Source: Zingiber officinale
Lineage: Eukaryota > Streptophyta > Magnoliopsida > Zingiberales > Zingiberaceae
Assembly (NCBI RefSeq): GCF_018446385.1
Contig: NC_056003.1
Location: 21,139,198 to 21,203,197 of the forward strand
Reading direction: 5' to 3'
Length of the DNA: 64,000 bases
The notes below the pieces were generated by a model. It searched no databases. It was not told where the DNA came from and worked only from the letters and a program-made list of their open reading frames with translations. The translations under genes were made by a program, and so were the position numbers. Position 1 is the first letter of the stretch; each line of letters starts with the position of its first letter. Positions 1 to 12,569 of the stretch are shown one piece after another.

Positions 1-1255
1 ATAGTGTGGACGTATACAAAATCGAAGAGGAGATTTTATTCATTAATTTTATTATCTCGTCAACTTTACTTTATGACGAATAAAATTAATAGTTGATCTG
101 TCTTTGATCAAATATTTGGTCAAAAACTTTTGAATTTTAAAAAAATATTGATTCCTCAAACAATATTATTTAAATTCACCAACACCTCAAACACCGTGAA
201 TTTTGTATGCCACGTTAGTGTGGACGTATACAAATTCAACATTTGTAAAAGGAGGGTTTTAACCCATTAATTTTATTATCTTGTCAACCTAACTTTTTGA
301 CAAATAAAATTAATAGTTGGTATCATTTGGTCACACAAATAATAGCAGTGACTCCGATGGGGAGGATACTATTAGATGTGTCTAAGTGTATACCATTACT
401 TGACACTAAGTCCATTAATAAGATTATGCCCCTTCGTTGGGGAAGATCACACGCTCTTAATTAACTTCCTATAGTCATCCAAAATGGAAGTCTGCTCTAG
501 TGATCCACAAACAAGCTCATCCGTTATGGAGGAAGGCACTCAGAGCCAACGCGCAAGCTTGTTTGCATCACTTACAAACCGATAATGGAAACCATGGGAT
601 TTACTTAAAATCCCTCCCACTTAGTTATTTATAAATGAGGAATTTTAACTATGCTAGCCTACTAAATATGTAAACTAACATGCACACACAGCACAATATA
701 AAAGCAATAAATAGAAAATCTAATTTTCAACTATTATGGCTTTTATCTCTTGTTGTCCTCCGTGTGTTGTCATCCCAAGCTGCTGCCATAAGCTGTCGCA
801 TCCATCTTGCTCCTAGTTCCGCTGCGCCTCTGGTCCTTAGAAGGTTCCATGCTTTGCAAGATTCGATCCGTGACATAAATAGAATTTTACATTTTGATCC
901 TATATTCCTCGAAGGAATACATGTAAACTAGATCGAACATAAAATAAAATTTACATCCATCGATCCTATATTCCATAAAAGGAATGTACATGTAACTAGA
1001 TCAAAAATAAAATCTTAATAAAACTAAATACAGCTCATGCTGTATTTTATAATACAATCATGCACACATAATAAAATGTCCTTGACATGTCCAAGGGTCC
1101 AATCACACACATAATAACTATAAGCCATAATAGTTGGATCCTGCATCCACAAAGTTAGCACATCCTACTATTATCCTGCCTAAATTATGTATGACATGTG
1201 CATAATTAAACTAATACCAAATACACAGAGGCAAAACCCTAGCTCTGATACCAAT
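1..1255 (-). mobile_element. Leader/internal region of a minus-strand LTR retrotransposon cut by the window edge
   Basis: This stretch lies immediately inside the LTR at 1256-3906 and begins, read on the minus strand, with an initiator-Met-type primer-binding site. It is therefore the 5' internal region of an element that runs off the left edge. No gag or pol motif is visible on either strand; short ORFs here have no recognisable domain. A unit of about 110 bp, starting with tagtgtggacgtatacaaa, occurs at 2-111 and again, diverged, at about 212-320. Whether the element codes for proteins further left cannot be seen. Confidence 0.6.
1241..1253 (-). other. Primer-binding site (initiator-Met tRNA type), minus strand
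   Basis: The plus strand reads agctctgatacca, the reverse complement of TGGTATCAGAGCT, the standard plant initiator-Met PBS. It sits 2 bp from the LTR boundary at 1256. This fixes the orientation: the LTR to its right is the 5' LTR of a minus-strand element. Confidence 0.85.
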
Positions 1256-3906
1256 TGTTGGTTGCTACTCGGAAAACCTAGAGGTTCCACTGTACAAAAA
1301 TTTTGTACAAAGGTCTGAACCTTTTCCTAGCTACCATGTGTTCTTTTAAATTAAATTTTGGATCGCCTGCGGAACTTAACACGTTTGATCCAAAACTTAA
1401 TCTATTCGTTCTTTTAGGTTTTGACTTGGGTCTCCTGCGGAACTTAACACGTTCGACCCAAATCACCTTAAGTTATTAATTTCATTAAATATTAATTTTC
1501 ATAATTGGTTTCCAGTACTGACGTGGCGAGGCACATGACCTTCTTGGATATGGGAGCAACCACCACCGACTAGACAAAACCTTTTATGGAAAGCTAATAT
1601 TTAATTTCCTAAAATAACTTTAGGTTAACCGAAAAGAACAATCAAATCACAAGGGAAACAAAAGAACACAACATCGAAAAACATATTCGAAATACTAGAA
1701 TCGCATGCCTCTTGTATTTGGTATTATTTCCAAAAATAACTAGTATGATGCGGAAAGAAAAATTACTAGTTATACCTTTTAGAAAGACCTCTTGATCTTC
1801 TACTGTATTCCTCTTCTAACCTCGGACGTTGTGTGGGCAACGATCTTCCGAGATGAGAAACCACTAAAGCACCTTCTTTTCCTTTCTTCAAATTTCGGCC
1901 AAGCACAAAGCTTCCAAAAGATGAAGATCTTTTACACCAACCAAGCTCCAAGGGATGTAAGCTTTCTCTCCTTCTTCCTCAAGCTAGATCCGGCCACCAA
2001 TTAAAACTCCATGAGCATGAAGAGGTTCGGCCACAAAGAGAAGAAGAAGAGAAGAAGAAAGGGCCGGGCACACTACCAAGGAAAAGAAGGAGAAAAATAG
2101 AATAGAGTCCTTGGCCTTGAAGCCTCCTCTACCCCCTTTTATAATCCTTGGTCTTGGCAAATAAGGAAAATTTAATAAAAACTTCCTTAATTCTTTTGCC
2201 ATTGAAAATGAAAATTTATTTAATTAAAAACAATTTTTCTTTTCAATTTGTAATGGCCGGCCACACCAAGAAATCTCCAAGCAAATAAAATTTTAAACAT
2301 CAATTAAAACTTCCTTATTTGCTTCCGGAAATTTATAAAAATTTCTCAATAATTTTTATCCCTTCATGATTGGTTTATAAAAAGGAAATTTAATAAATTA
2401 AAATCTTTCTTTTAAACATGTGGATAAAAAGAAAGTTATCTCTATAAATTAAAATCTCTTTTAATCTACAAATAAAGAAAGATATCAAATCTTTTCTTAA
2501 TCTTTTGTAGAAACTTATAAAAGAGAATATTTAATTTTAAACTCTCTTTTAAATCATGAACATGATTAAAAAGGAAAGTTTTCTTAAAATTTAAAATCCT
2601 CCTTTAATCAACAAATAAGGAAAGATTTCAAATTTTAAACTCTTTTTTAAACATGTAGATGATTTACAAATAAGGAAATTTTACCAAAATTAAAACCATC
2701 CTTTTAAACTACAAATAAGGAAAGAGATTAATCTCTTCTCTTAATCTTTGTAGAAAGCTATAAAAGGACATTTTAATTTTTAAACTCTCTTTAAAATCAT
2801 GATATCGACATAAGAAATAATTTTAATAAAATCCTTTTAATATTCTAGTGGCGGCCACCTAAGCTTGGGACCCAAGCTTTGGCCGCCTATATGACTCATC
2901 CACTTGATCTTGGCGGCCTAGCTTGGGTTCCAAGCTAGCTTGGCCGCCCCATTGATGGGTAAGAAGGTGGGTATCGGTGGGTATAAATCTCTATATACTA
3001 GAGGCTACGATAGGGACCGAGAGGAGGAATTGGTTTTGGTCTCCCGATGAAATTAAGCATCCCGTGTTCGCCCCGAACACACAACTTAATTTCATCAATA
3101 ATAATTCATTCCACTAAAGAACTATTATTGAACTACCGCACCAATCCCAAATTACATTTTGGGCTCCTTCTTATTATGAGTGTGTTAGTCTCCCTGTGTT
3201 TAAGATAACAAATGTCCACTAATTAAGTAAGTTACTGACAACTCACTTAATTAATATCTAGCTCCAAGAGTAGTACCACTCAACTTCATCGTCATGTCGG
3301 ACTAAGTCCACCTGCAGGGTTTAACATGACAATCCTTATGAGCTTCTCTTGGGGACATTCTCAACCTAGATTATTAGGACACAGTTTCCTTCTATAATCA
3401 ACAACACACACTATAAGTGATATCATTTCCCAACTTATCGGGCTTATTGATTCATCAAACTAAATCTCACCCATTGATAAATTAAAGAAATAAATATCAA
3501 ATATATGTGCTTGTTATTATATTAGGATTAAGAGCACACACTTCCATAATAACTGAGGTCTTTGTCCCTTTATAAAGTCAGTATAAAAGAAACGACCTCT
3601 AACGGTCCTACTCAATACACTCTTAGTGTACTAGTGTAATTATATAGTTAAGATAAACTAACACCTAATTACACTACGACCTTCCAATGGTTTGTTCCTT
3701 TCCATTATGGTCATGAGCTACTGTTTATAATTTATAAGGTACTGATAACATGATCTTCTGTGTGTGACACCACACACCATATTATCTACAATATAAATTA
3801 ATTGAACAACTACATTTATCACAAATGTAGACATTTGACCAATGTGATTCTTATTTCTAGATAAATGTTTATACCAAAAGCTAGGCTTTTAGTATACACT
3901 CTAACA
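1256..3906 (-). repeat. 5' LTR (2.65 kb) of a minus-strand LTR retrotransposon
   Basis: Plus-strand boundaries are TGTTGGTTGC on the left and CTCTAACA on the right, with the PBS just outside the left boundary. The same sequence, diverged, forms the solo LTR at 5159-7735. Its interior at about 2160-2830 is an AT-rich block of alternating aaggaaa / tttcctt tracts. The right flank GACGG (3907-3911) should be one half of a target duplication whose partner lies left of the window. The insertion point is the antisense gene of the Tat element: downstream sequence from 3907 matches Tat sequence from about 14,880. Confidence 0.8.
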
Positions 3907-4056
3907 GACGGAAGCTGCGCGTGGATCGGGCTCAAGCTGAACACGTAAAGGACGCCTTCCAGCAGTAATCGGTGAATGTGGTACTTCTGACTGACCAAAC
4001 TTAAAGCTGTCTGGAGATAGTCAGATCGATTTTTGTATTTCCTGAGTGATGGGGGA

Positions 4057-4587
4057 TTACTCGCCTCTAGCTGTCAGTCGATCGGGAAGTCTGGCCGCTC
4101 GGGAAAATGAAGGAAGGAGTAGTTCTCCCTCCAATGCTGACAGCATTTTATCAAAAAAGACCAAGCCCACTCGGGCTTGGAACAAAAAGGTCCCCGACTC
4201 AGACAATTTTGGGTAATAAAAATAATAAAAAACTCGAGGGATCAAAGGAATGTCGTGCAGGCAGAACAAGACTACGACCTCACACAGTAGCCTAAAGGAG
4301 TTCGACACTAACTGATTGAGGAAAATATGGAAATATTTACAAACAACAAAGAAGAACATATGAACAGGAAAACGAAGGCTGGCAGTAAACTGATCTTTAA
4401 AGAAACACAAAAAATCCAGTGGTGGCTTATGTGGCCGGTCGAAGGCAGAAGGAATAGCGATTTGGTAGTCTGATGGAAATTGGTAGGCAGATTTCAAACT
4501 CTCAACATCGTCCCCGTCCAACCTGGACTCGGTGGAAGTATACCAGAGCCCAAGGATGAGGGAGGGGGATTGCGAGGAACTGACCAT
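4057..4587 (-). CDS. Antisense ORF of Tat retrotransposon, Transposase_28 (PF04195)-like
   Basis: This ORF runs against the direction of the host element's pol. From the ATG at 4587 (residues MVSSSQS) it encodes about 176 aa. They contain GLWYTSTESR, YQFPSDYQ and DRPHKPP, followed by a region reading CFFKDQF, FRLLCEVVVLF and GTFLFQARVGLVFFDK. I recognise this pattern as the 'putative gypsy type transposon' family PF04195, found as an antisense or accessory gene in plant Tat/Grande-type elements. The frame is open upstream to 4773, but a TATA-like box at 4750-4757 places transcription start below that, so ATG 4587 is preferred. The end at 4057 is probably an exon or truncation limit, because the other copy continues with coiled-coil sequence. 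The function of the protein is not established. The family assignment is from memory of motifs, with no search made. Confidence 0.6.
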   Translation of the reverse strand: MVSSSQSPSLILGLWYTSTESRLDGDDVESLKSAYQFPSDYQIAIPSAFDRPHKPPLDFLCFFKDQFTASLRFPVHMFFFVVCKYFHIFLNQLVSNSFRLLCEVVVLFCLHDIPLIPRVFYYFYYPKLSESGTFLFQARVGLVFFDKMLSALEGELLLPSFSRAARLPDRLTARGE

Positions 4588-4749
4588 CGAAAATAGAGAA
4601 GTCGAGAAAGAACAATGAATAGATTCGAGTAAGAAAAAGGAAAAGAAGCTTACAGAAAAGATCACTAGAGAAGAAGAAGAAGCGAAGCATCGCAGAGAAG
4701 GAAGAAGACGAAGGCGCGAGGAAGGAAGAAGATAGCGACATAAGTGAGG

Positions 4750-4757
4750 TTTATAAA
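4750..4757 (-). promoter_or_regulatory. TATA-like box for the antisense retroelement gene (copy 1)
   Basis: TTTATAAA, palindromic in its core, about 160 bp upstream of the antisense ATG at 4587. It is conserved in the second Tat copy at 15,741-15,748 with the same flanks (gaggtttataaacc / agggtttataaacc) despite general decay around it. Confidence 0.4.
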
Positions 4758-5158
4758 CCCCATGGCCGATCAACCTGAGCCATACAATCTAGGGTTGCGA
4801 AAAACTAGGAGAAGTTTCCGTCGTTGAATTTGAAACAACACCTGTCACGTCGCCAGTGGGTACCCACCTATCACGTCAAACATGTCGTGGCAGAAAGTGT
4901 GACACGTGGCATTCAGCTAGTGGAAGACATTAATGAGGCTTAATTAAAAGGTATGGTCGTGTGCTCGACCATAATTATCAGAGATTTGCATAGTCTTCAA
5001 GAAATTTGGATGACGTCAGGATGCTCAACCGAGGGAGCGCAAGGAAAAGAGAAAATTCACTAAGTGTTGTCACCCATCATCCCGACCGAACACAGATAAC
5101 GGATTGTCACACAGTCGAACGGTTGAGGCACCATTTGCTTTGGGAGGTGTGTTCTGAG

Positions 5159-7735
5159 TGTTGGTTGCTACTCGCAATACCGTCCTTGTTCTTCTGTACA
5201 AAAATTTGTACAAGCATAGAACTATCCTAGCTACCCTTGTGCTCTACTGAAGTTAAATTTGGATTGCAAACGATACTTAACATGATTAATCCAAATTGTC
5301 CTTTAGAAGTTAAACATGGATTGGAAATGATACTTAATATTTTTATTCCAAGTTTAACCGATGTGATCTTCCTAAGTTAAACCATATTACAGAAGTTAAT
5401 TAAATATCTATTTCAAAGATCAGCTTCAAGGTTAAGCATGGCGAGGCACTAGGCCTTCTTGCGTATGGGATCATCCACCACTTCCTAGACAAAGCCTTTT
5501 AAAGAAATCAGATATTTAACTTCTTATAGTAAACTAGGTTTAACTACAGAGACCTCAATAGAAGCACAATATCAAAACATGAAATCGAAACACAAAATCG
5601 ATAACAAAAATGATAACATAAAATCAATAGTCTCTTGTGTTTGGTTTTTCAAGATCTATACAAAGAACATGAACTAGTTATGATGCGGAAATAAATAACT
5701 AGTTATACCTTTCTTTGTAACTTAAAGACCTCTTGATCTTCTGTTGTATTCCTCTCCTCCTCTTGGACGTCGTGTGAGCGATGATCTACCAAAATGGAAT
5801 CCACTTGAACCACTTCTTCTCCTCCAAAACTCTCGAGCCACCAAGGGATGCCAAATTAGGAAAATTTCTTCCTCTTCTTCTCCTCCAAGAAACCAGCCAC
5901 CTATGTGCTCCTTCTCCTTTTCTTCTTCTTCTCCAAGCTCCGGCCACTATGAGTAGATGAGGTGTCGGCCCTAGAGAGAAGAAAGGGAGGATGAAGAAAG
6001 GGTGTCACCAGCCACAAGAGAAAGAAACCAAGGAGGAAGATGAGAAGCAAGGGTCGTCCACACCAAGGAAAAGAGAGGAGCTAAGAGAGATCAATTCACC
6101 TCCCATAAGGCACCATCTACCTCTCTTTTATAATCCTTGGTCATGACAAAAAAGAAAAGTTTTAAACATAATTAAAACTTCTTTATTTGTGGCCTCCCAT
6201 TTAAAAAAGAAAATTTTAACAACAATTAAAATCTCTCTTTTCTAAATTTCCTATTGTACATGGCAATAAAAGAAAGTTTTAAAATTAATCTCTTTCTTTT
6301 AAAACATGTAGACAACTACAGAAAAGGAAAGATTAATTAAAACTTCTCCTTTTTAAATCATGGTTACAAAAAGAGAAAATTTTATCAAAAATTAAAATCT
6401 CTCTTTTAAACATTATAGATAACTACAAATAAGGAACAATTTTAACAAAATTAAAATCTCTCTTTAATCTTTTGTAGATAGCTATAAAAGGAACGATTTT
6501 AAAATTTTAAAACTCTCTTTTAAAATCATGAGGATGGCTATAAAAGGAAATAAAAACTTTCTTTTAACCATAAAAGGAAAGATTTTAACAAAATAAAATA
6601 TCTCTTTTAACCATTGTAGATAACTATAAATAAGGAAAGATTTTAACAAAATTTTGTTTTAAACAAAACTTCCTTTTTCCTTTACCTATGGCCGACCCCA
6701 TTCTTGGTCACCAAGCATGGCTTGGCCGACCACTACATGAACTCCAAAATAATGCTTGGCCGACCCCCTTGCTCCAAGTAAGGATGTGTCCGACCCATTA
6801 CTTGGGTAAGAAGTGGACTTTGTGGATATAAGGTTTTATAGAGGCTACAACAGGGACTGAGAGGAGAAATTAGTTTTGGTCTCCCGATGAGCTTGAGCTT
6901 CCTGTGTTCGCCCCGAATACCTAATTCAAGTTCATTAATAATAACTTATACCACTAAAGAGTTATTATTGAACTACTGCACCAATCCCAAATTATATTAT
7001 GAGCTCCTTCTTATTATAAGTGCATTAATCTCCCTATGTTTAAGATATTGAATGCCAACTAATTAAATGAGTTACTGACAATTCACTTAATTAATATCTA
7101 GCTCCAAGAGTAGTACCACTCAACTTTATTGTTATGTCGGACTAAGTCCACCTGTAGGGTTTGCATAACAATCCTTATGAGCTCCTCAAGGGGACATCAT
7201 CAACCTAAATTATTAGGACACAGTTTCATTCTATAATCAACAACACACCATATAAATAATATCATTTCTCAACTTATCAGGCCTATTGATTTAACGAACT
7301 AAATCGCACCCTTTGATAAATTAAAGAAATAAATATTAAGAATACGTGCTTGTTATTATATAATGATTAAGAGTACGCACTTCCATAATAACAGAGGTTT
7401 TGTTCTTTTATGTAGTCAGTATAAAAAGAAACTACCTCAAATGATACTGCTCAATACACTCATAGCGTACTAGTGTAATTTTATAGTCAAGATAAACTAA
7501 TACCAAATTACACTACAACCACTCCAATGGTTTATCTCATTCCATCTTGGTTGTGAGCTACTATTTATAATTTATAAGGAACTGATAATATGATCTTCTG
7601 TGTGTCATCTAACACCATGTTATTTATAATATAAATTAAATGGACAACTACACTTAGCATAAATGTAGACATTTGACCAATGTGATTCTTATAAATGTTT
7701 ATACAAAAGCTAGACTTTTAGTATACATCCTAATA
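5159..7735 (-). repeat. Solo LTR (2.58 kb) with target duplication CTGAG
   Basis: Starts TGTTGGTTGC and ends ATCCTAATA on the plus strand. It is flanked by CTGAG at 5154-5158 and CTGAG at 7736-7740, a perfect 5-bp duplication. The same family and orientation as the LTR at 1256-3906, with clear divergence. No internal region is present, so this is a solo LTR left by recombination. Its right terminus reads TA instead of the usual CA, as in TAACA of the sister copy, probably a point mutation. Removing it joins Tat sequence smoothly: ...gttctgag + tggcagctac..., compare gagcggcagctac at 16,150. Confidence 0.88.
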
Positions 7736-7740
7736 CTGAG

Positions 7741-7912
7741 TGGCAGCTACGGACCCAACCTAGAGAAAGGAAGCCGAACACGAAGATGTTTGTGCTGATC
7801 AGAAATTGGGGAGCATATGTAGGGTCCGATCGGTTGTGTAAGACACCGAAGACGCTACTTGTCCAGTCAGTCGAACTTGCATTCTCCTTTGATTAAACTT
7901 GAGGTGGAGGCT
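7741..7912 (+). mobile_element. Tat copy 1, end of internal region with polypurine tract
   Basis: Continues the Tat 3' region interrupted by the solo LTR and matches 16,150-16,323. It ends in a purine-rich tract (cttgaggtggagg) directly before the TGTGATG start of the LTR, the expected position of the polypurine tract for plus-strand priming. Confidence 0.6.
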
Positions 7913-8802
7913 TGTGATGCGGTGATATAGGGAGGCCCACCTGGCATGGGGTCAAATACCAAGGTGGAGGTAAAATTTAAGGTGGTCAACGCCAAAGTGT
8001 CAAAGGGTCGAACGAAGGATGATTGTAATGGCTGATCAGGATAGTTAGTGTCAGACCGGCGGGATACATGTCTGAGAGGACCACCCATCTAGCTAGGGAT
8101 AACATGATAAGATAATTGAACGCTCAATGTGGAGCAGTAGGACACCAAGGAGATCGGAGAGCTTGCTCGAATTGGGAGGTCACACTACTACATAGTCACC
8201 GTAGGGAAGAGTAACTGAGGTCGACAAAGCAAAGGAGTCCTGACCAAGTGACTACCCTGCTCAGCTTAGCAACGGGACCTCACCATTGATGGAGTGGAAG
8301 AGTCCCGGTCGAGCGGCTACCCTACTTAGCTTAGCAGCAGGACCTTTGTAGTATCTCTCGATATCCTTCTGGGAGATAGTGCCGCTGACATAAGGCATAG
8401 TTGACAGGCGGATCATACAACGGAAGCTTCTACTGTCTTGTCAGGGATATGCATGCCCTTTTAAGGTATGGTGTTAGAGGCGCTTTCCTGATAGGTCTCT
8501 TCATAGGACATATTGGAGAATATGCACATGCCTTGAGGAGTGTGCATATCGCCCACCAGGGCTATATATAACGGGGGTCCATCACTGGTGGAGGTACACG
8601 TTATTCACTGTTTGTGCTAAGGTTATCGTTGCTCCACTTTCTTCCACTATTCCGATGACTGACTTGAGCGTCGGAGGGCCAACGTCAAGGACCCCTTCCC
8701 TGTCTCAGCACTGACGTTACTTGTTTTGCAGAGCAGAGTAAGGTCAACAGCCGGTCAGCGAAGCCGCCACATCCTCAGCTTTCCACCTTGCTTTCGGACA
8801 GG
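7913..8802 (+). repeat. Tat-lineage LTR, copy A (boundaries approximate on the right)
   Basis: Starts TGTGATGCGGTGATA after a polypurine-like tract. It matches the split LTR at 16,324-16,879 plus 32,732-32,940, including ataggaca, ccatgcctcgaggagtgtgca-like sequence, a TATA box region (gctatatataacg near 8560) and gagcgtcggagggccaac near 8665. The right edge is set near 8802, where recognisable copia-like sequence begins; no clear PBS follows. Because Tat 3' region lies on its left and Tat pol on its right, it may be the LTR shared by two tandem elements. Confidence 0.6.
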
Positions 8803-9205
8803 ATTAATAAGTTTCCTTTTCACTACTTTAATTGTGGAAAATATGGGCACAAGATTGCAGAATACAAATACAAGAAATTTAACAATCATGACAATCAGAC
8901 AAACATTGCTAGAAAGTATTGTGAGAACTCAAATAAGACTGAAACTTTACTTTTAGCTAGGAACATTTTACCTACAGACGAGAATGCATTATTGGATCAA
9001 AAGCACTAGAGAGGGGGTAGTAATGCTCATGGTTTTTTCACATTTTTCATAAAACACATAATACGTAGCGGAAATAGAAAGTAAAAGAAATAATGCTAAC
9101 AAATTATTTTTTACTTGATTCGAAGTCTGTGACAACTTCTATTTTAAGATCCACACTCATTGAGTGATTTCGATGAGTAATTCACTAATAACTCGAATAT
9201 TACAT
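8803..9205 (+). mobile_element. Fragment of a Ty1/copia element (gag zinc knuckle and noncoding sequence)
   Basis: The frame at about 8,788-9,009 reads HYFNCGKYGHKIAEYKYKK, a CCHC zinc knuckle with the last Cys lost (C-x2-C-x4-H-x4, then Tyr). It is followed by TETLLLARNIL, a sequence typical of copia Gag near protease. Noncoding AT-rich DNA follows to about 9,205. Nothing links this to the Tat reading frame that starts next. It is a decayed insertion or a junction product, replacing the Tat leader and gag. Confidence 0.4.
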
Positions 9206-12200
9206 CGAGATGGTCAAGACAAAGGCAAGGGTAACGCTGAAGATTCAACATTTGGAGGTGAACGCCATCATGGAGGAACCTCCCGCGCTGGTCTATGAGG
9301 AAAAGGAGAAAGTCCAGATCCATCCTCGCCGGTCGGAGGCCACCACCTTCATCGCCACCGACCTAACAGAGGAGAAGAAGACAGAGCTGGTCACCTACCT
9401 TAGGCGAAATCATGATGTGTTCGCCTAGTCGACCCATGAGCTCCTGAGCATCTCGCCAAGCGTAGCTCAACATGAGCTTCACGTCCGACCGGACGCTCGG
9501 CCGGTGAAATAGTGGAAGAGGGACTTCAGTGCAAAGCAGAACTAGATCATCTGAGCGGAGATAGAAAAACTGCTGGAAGTCGATCACATTCGCGAGGTTC
9601 AATTTCTGAGCTGGCTCATCAACGTCGTGCTGATTTTCAAATCGGGCAACAAGTAGTGAGTCTGTATTGACTTCTGTGATCTGAATAAGGCTTTTCCAAA
9701 GGACTTCTATCCACTGCCCCGGATAGACCAAATTGTAGACTCCACTGCGGGTTACGAGCTGATATACATGTTCAACGCATACCAAGGTTACCATCAAGTG
9801 TTGCTCGCTTGGGAGGATAAAGAGAAGGTCAACTTTATCACTACCGATGGGACTTATTGCTACAATGTCATGCCGCTCGGATTGAACAATGCCAACATCA
9901 CCTATCATAGACTAATGAACAAGGTGTTCCGATGGCAGATTAGCCGTAACATGGAGGTATATGTCGATGACATATTAATAAAATCTCTTCAAGTCATTGA
10001 CCTTTGCATAGATATTGAAGAAACTTGCCGAACCTTAAGGGCATATGGAATAAAGTTGAACCCGAACAAGTGTCTGTTCGGAGCAAGGAGTGGCTGCTTC
10101 TTGGGATATATCATCACCGAGCTGGGAATCGAGGTGAACCCAAGCAAGGTGAAGGCGTTGCAGGACATGCCCCCATCCCACAACTTGAAGGATGCCCAAC
10201 TGCTGATCGGACAGATCACTGTATTATCAAGGTTCATTTCCAAATCATCTGACCGAAGGCACCCATTCTTCAAGGTGCTGCGTCAATCGACAAAGTTCTA
10301 GTGGGACACAGAGTGCGACAAGGTGTTGGAAGAACTTAAAGAGTACCTTACCTCCCTACCTATATTAGCGAAACCCAACGCCGGTGAGCCACTTTGGATT
10401 TACCTATCCTCAGCAGCATATGCGGTTGGCTCGGCATTGGTAAGGCAGAACAACATTGAGCAACAACCTGTATATTTTCTAAGTCATATATTAAAAAAAT
10501 GCAATATCCCGCTATACCAGTCTCAAAAAATTATCCTACGCACTAGTACTTGCCGCTCGGAGGCTTCATTCGTACTCTCTCACATCCAATTGTGATGATG
10601 ACCAATAGCGTACTAGGAAGAGTTCTCCTTAATCTAGAAGTGTCCGGATGGCTGATTAAATGAACCATCAAGCTGAGCGAATTCGACATACAGTATCAAC
10701 CCCAAACAGCGATCAAAGCCCATGCCTTAGCTAATTGTGTGACCGAGGTCCAAAACGGCAAGCCAGATGTGACTTAGAAAATATATGTAGATGGTTCATC
10801 TACTTGGCAAGGTAGCAAGATTGACACTCTCTTAATCTCACCACGGGAGGACAGGATGCAGTTGTTCGTGCAGCTAAATTATTGGGCTACAAATAACGAA
10901 GCCGAGTATGAAGCCTTGATAGTTGGTTTATAGGTAACTCGACATGTAGGAGCCACTAGAGTCATCATTCACTTGTATTATCAACTGGCAGCTCAGTAGC
11001 TGTCGGGCACGTTCGAGATAAGTAACGCCAGGCTTAAGCTATACGCTGAAGCTTTCGAAAAGTTGAAGGTCAGTTTTCAAGAGGTGGTTATACAGAAGAT
11101 CCCCCGGTCAGAAAACCAAGCCATGGATGAGCTGGCTAAGTTAGTCAGCTTGTTATCGCTGATTGTGATATGTCAACTGATCTAACAGGTCTCACTGGTG
11201 GCACACATTAATAGGATGGACGGAATAACATTCCCGAGCAACTGGAGGACCCCATTAATAGAGTTCCTCAGGTCGGGTAACACCCCAGCCGATCAGGAGG
11301 AAGCTTGCCTGTTGAAAAGGAGGGTCAGGCGGTTCACCCTGATTGGGGATCAACTATATAAAAGAACTTTCTCAAGGCCGCTACTCAAGTGCATCGGATT
11401 GGAGGACATCAAATATATCTTGAAGGAAGTTCATCAAGGCTCTTGCAGAAATCAACCGGGAGGCAGATCACTGGCCCGAAAGATCTTGTTGGCGGGATAC
11501 CTTTGGCCCACATTTCAAGATGATGTCGCTCGGATGGTGGTCACCTGCTTATCATGTTAAAGGTATCATAACATCTCGCACCGACCCACCGAGGAGATGA
11601 GAGTATCCATGGTGTCTTGTCCGTTCGATCAATGGGGCATAAACACCGTTGGATCGTTTCCAATGGCAACTGATCAGCGAAGATTTCTACTCGTCATAGT
11701 AAATTATTTCTCAAAGTGGGTGGAGGCCGAGCCGCTAACTAAGATAACCGAGCATATGATCGTTAAATCTATATGGAAAAATATCTTATGTCGGTTCGAC
11801 ATCCCTTGCCAGCTTGTCTTGGATAATGGAAGATAGTTCATAGGATGGAGGCTCAAGGAATAGTGTGAAGGTTATGGCGTTGTGCAGGCTTTCACCTCGG
11901 TGGCCTACCTCCAGAACAACGGCCAGGCGGAAGTCACGAATCAGGACATCCTTAAGGGGTTATGAGCTCGGCTTGACCATGCTGAAGGTAGTTGAGTCAA
12001 TGAGTTCCCAGCGTACTGTGGGCCCATCGCACCACACCAAGAGAGGTGACCGGCGTCACACTATTCCATCTAGTGTATGGAGGAGAAGCATTGGTTCCGA
12101 TGGAAGTTAGGATAGAGTCCAATCGGGTGTAGCTCTACGACGATGGAAACCCAAGCGAAAATTCATGGAGCTCGACTTGGTGGATGAAGCACAGGATAAG

Positions 12201-12480
12201 GTCGTCATCCAACTAATAGCATACAAGCAGTGCATGAAGCAGAACTATAACCGGAGGGTGATCCCCAAGTCTTTCTAGGTAAGCGACTTGGTGTGGAAAA
12301 GGGTGAAGCTGGTCGATGACATCACCAAGCTGGAAGCCCCATGGGGAGGACCCTACATCGTCATTCAGAAGCTCCGTTCAGGAGCCTACTATCTGCAAGA
12401 TGAAGATGGGAGAAGACTAGAGCGGCCTTGAAGCGCAAACCATCTCCAACCCTATAGGGCCAGGTGAGAGGCGTGTAGTT
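9206..12480 (+). pseudogene. Tat-lineage Ty3/gypsy pol remnant: RT, RNase H, archaeal-type RNase H, integrase
   Basis: Polyprotein remnant, broken by many in-frame stops (for example at 9426-9428 and 10,299-10,301) and frameshifts. In order: a protease/RT linker from 9210; reverse transcriptase with YVDDILIKS at about 9,960; the Tat-typical stretch LNPNKCLFGARSGCFLGY; and the first RNase H (PLWIYLSSAAYAVGSALVR, about 10,390). Next is a second RNase H-like domain (YVDGSSTWQGS near 10,786 and NNEAEYEALIVGL near 10,895), whose presence is a mark of Tat elements. Last is an integrase (HQGSC..., VTCLSC near 11,550; FDQWGINTVGSFP; FSKWVEAEPL; LDNGR). The gag and leader are missing. It is not functional. 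Confidence 0.85.
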
Positions 12481-12569
12481 AAATTCGGATAAGATTGTAT
12501 AAGCATATGTCCTGTAAATGCAGGTGAACAATCAATAAAATTCACAAGTTTCTAAGACTCTTGCACCGA

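Larger units (their letters stand above)
3907..5158. mobile_element. Tat-lineage Ty3/gypsy 3' internal region, copy 1 (left part)
   Basis: Collinear with 14,880-16,150, which lies between pol and the 3' LTR of the other Tat copy. Shared anchors include the gcggatcgggct...gaacacgta block near 3920 and 14,895, the antisense Transposase_28-like ORF and its TATA box. The left end is cut by the LTR at 1256-3906. The right end is interrupted by the solo LTR at 5159-7735 and continues at 7741. Confidence 0.7.

Noticed and set aside
680..931. 83-codon ORF near the left edge
   Set aside because: No domain, lies in the noncoding leader of a minus-strand element, on the opposite strand.
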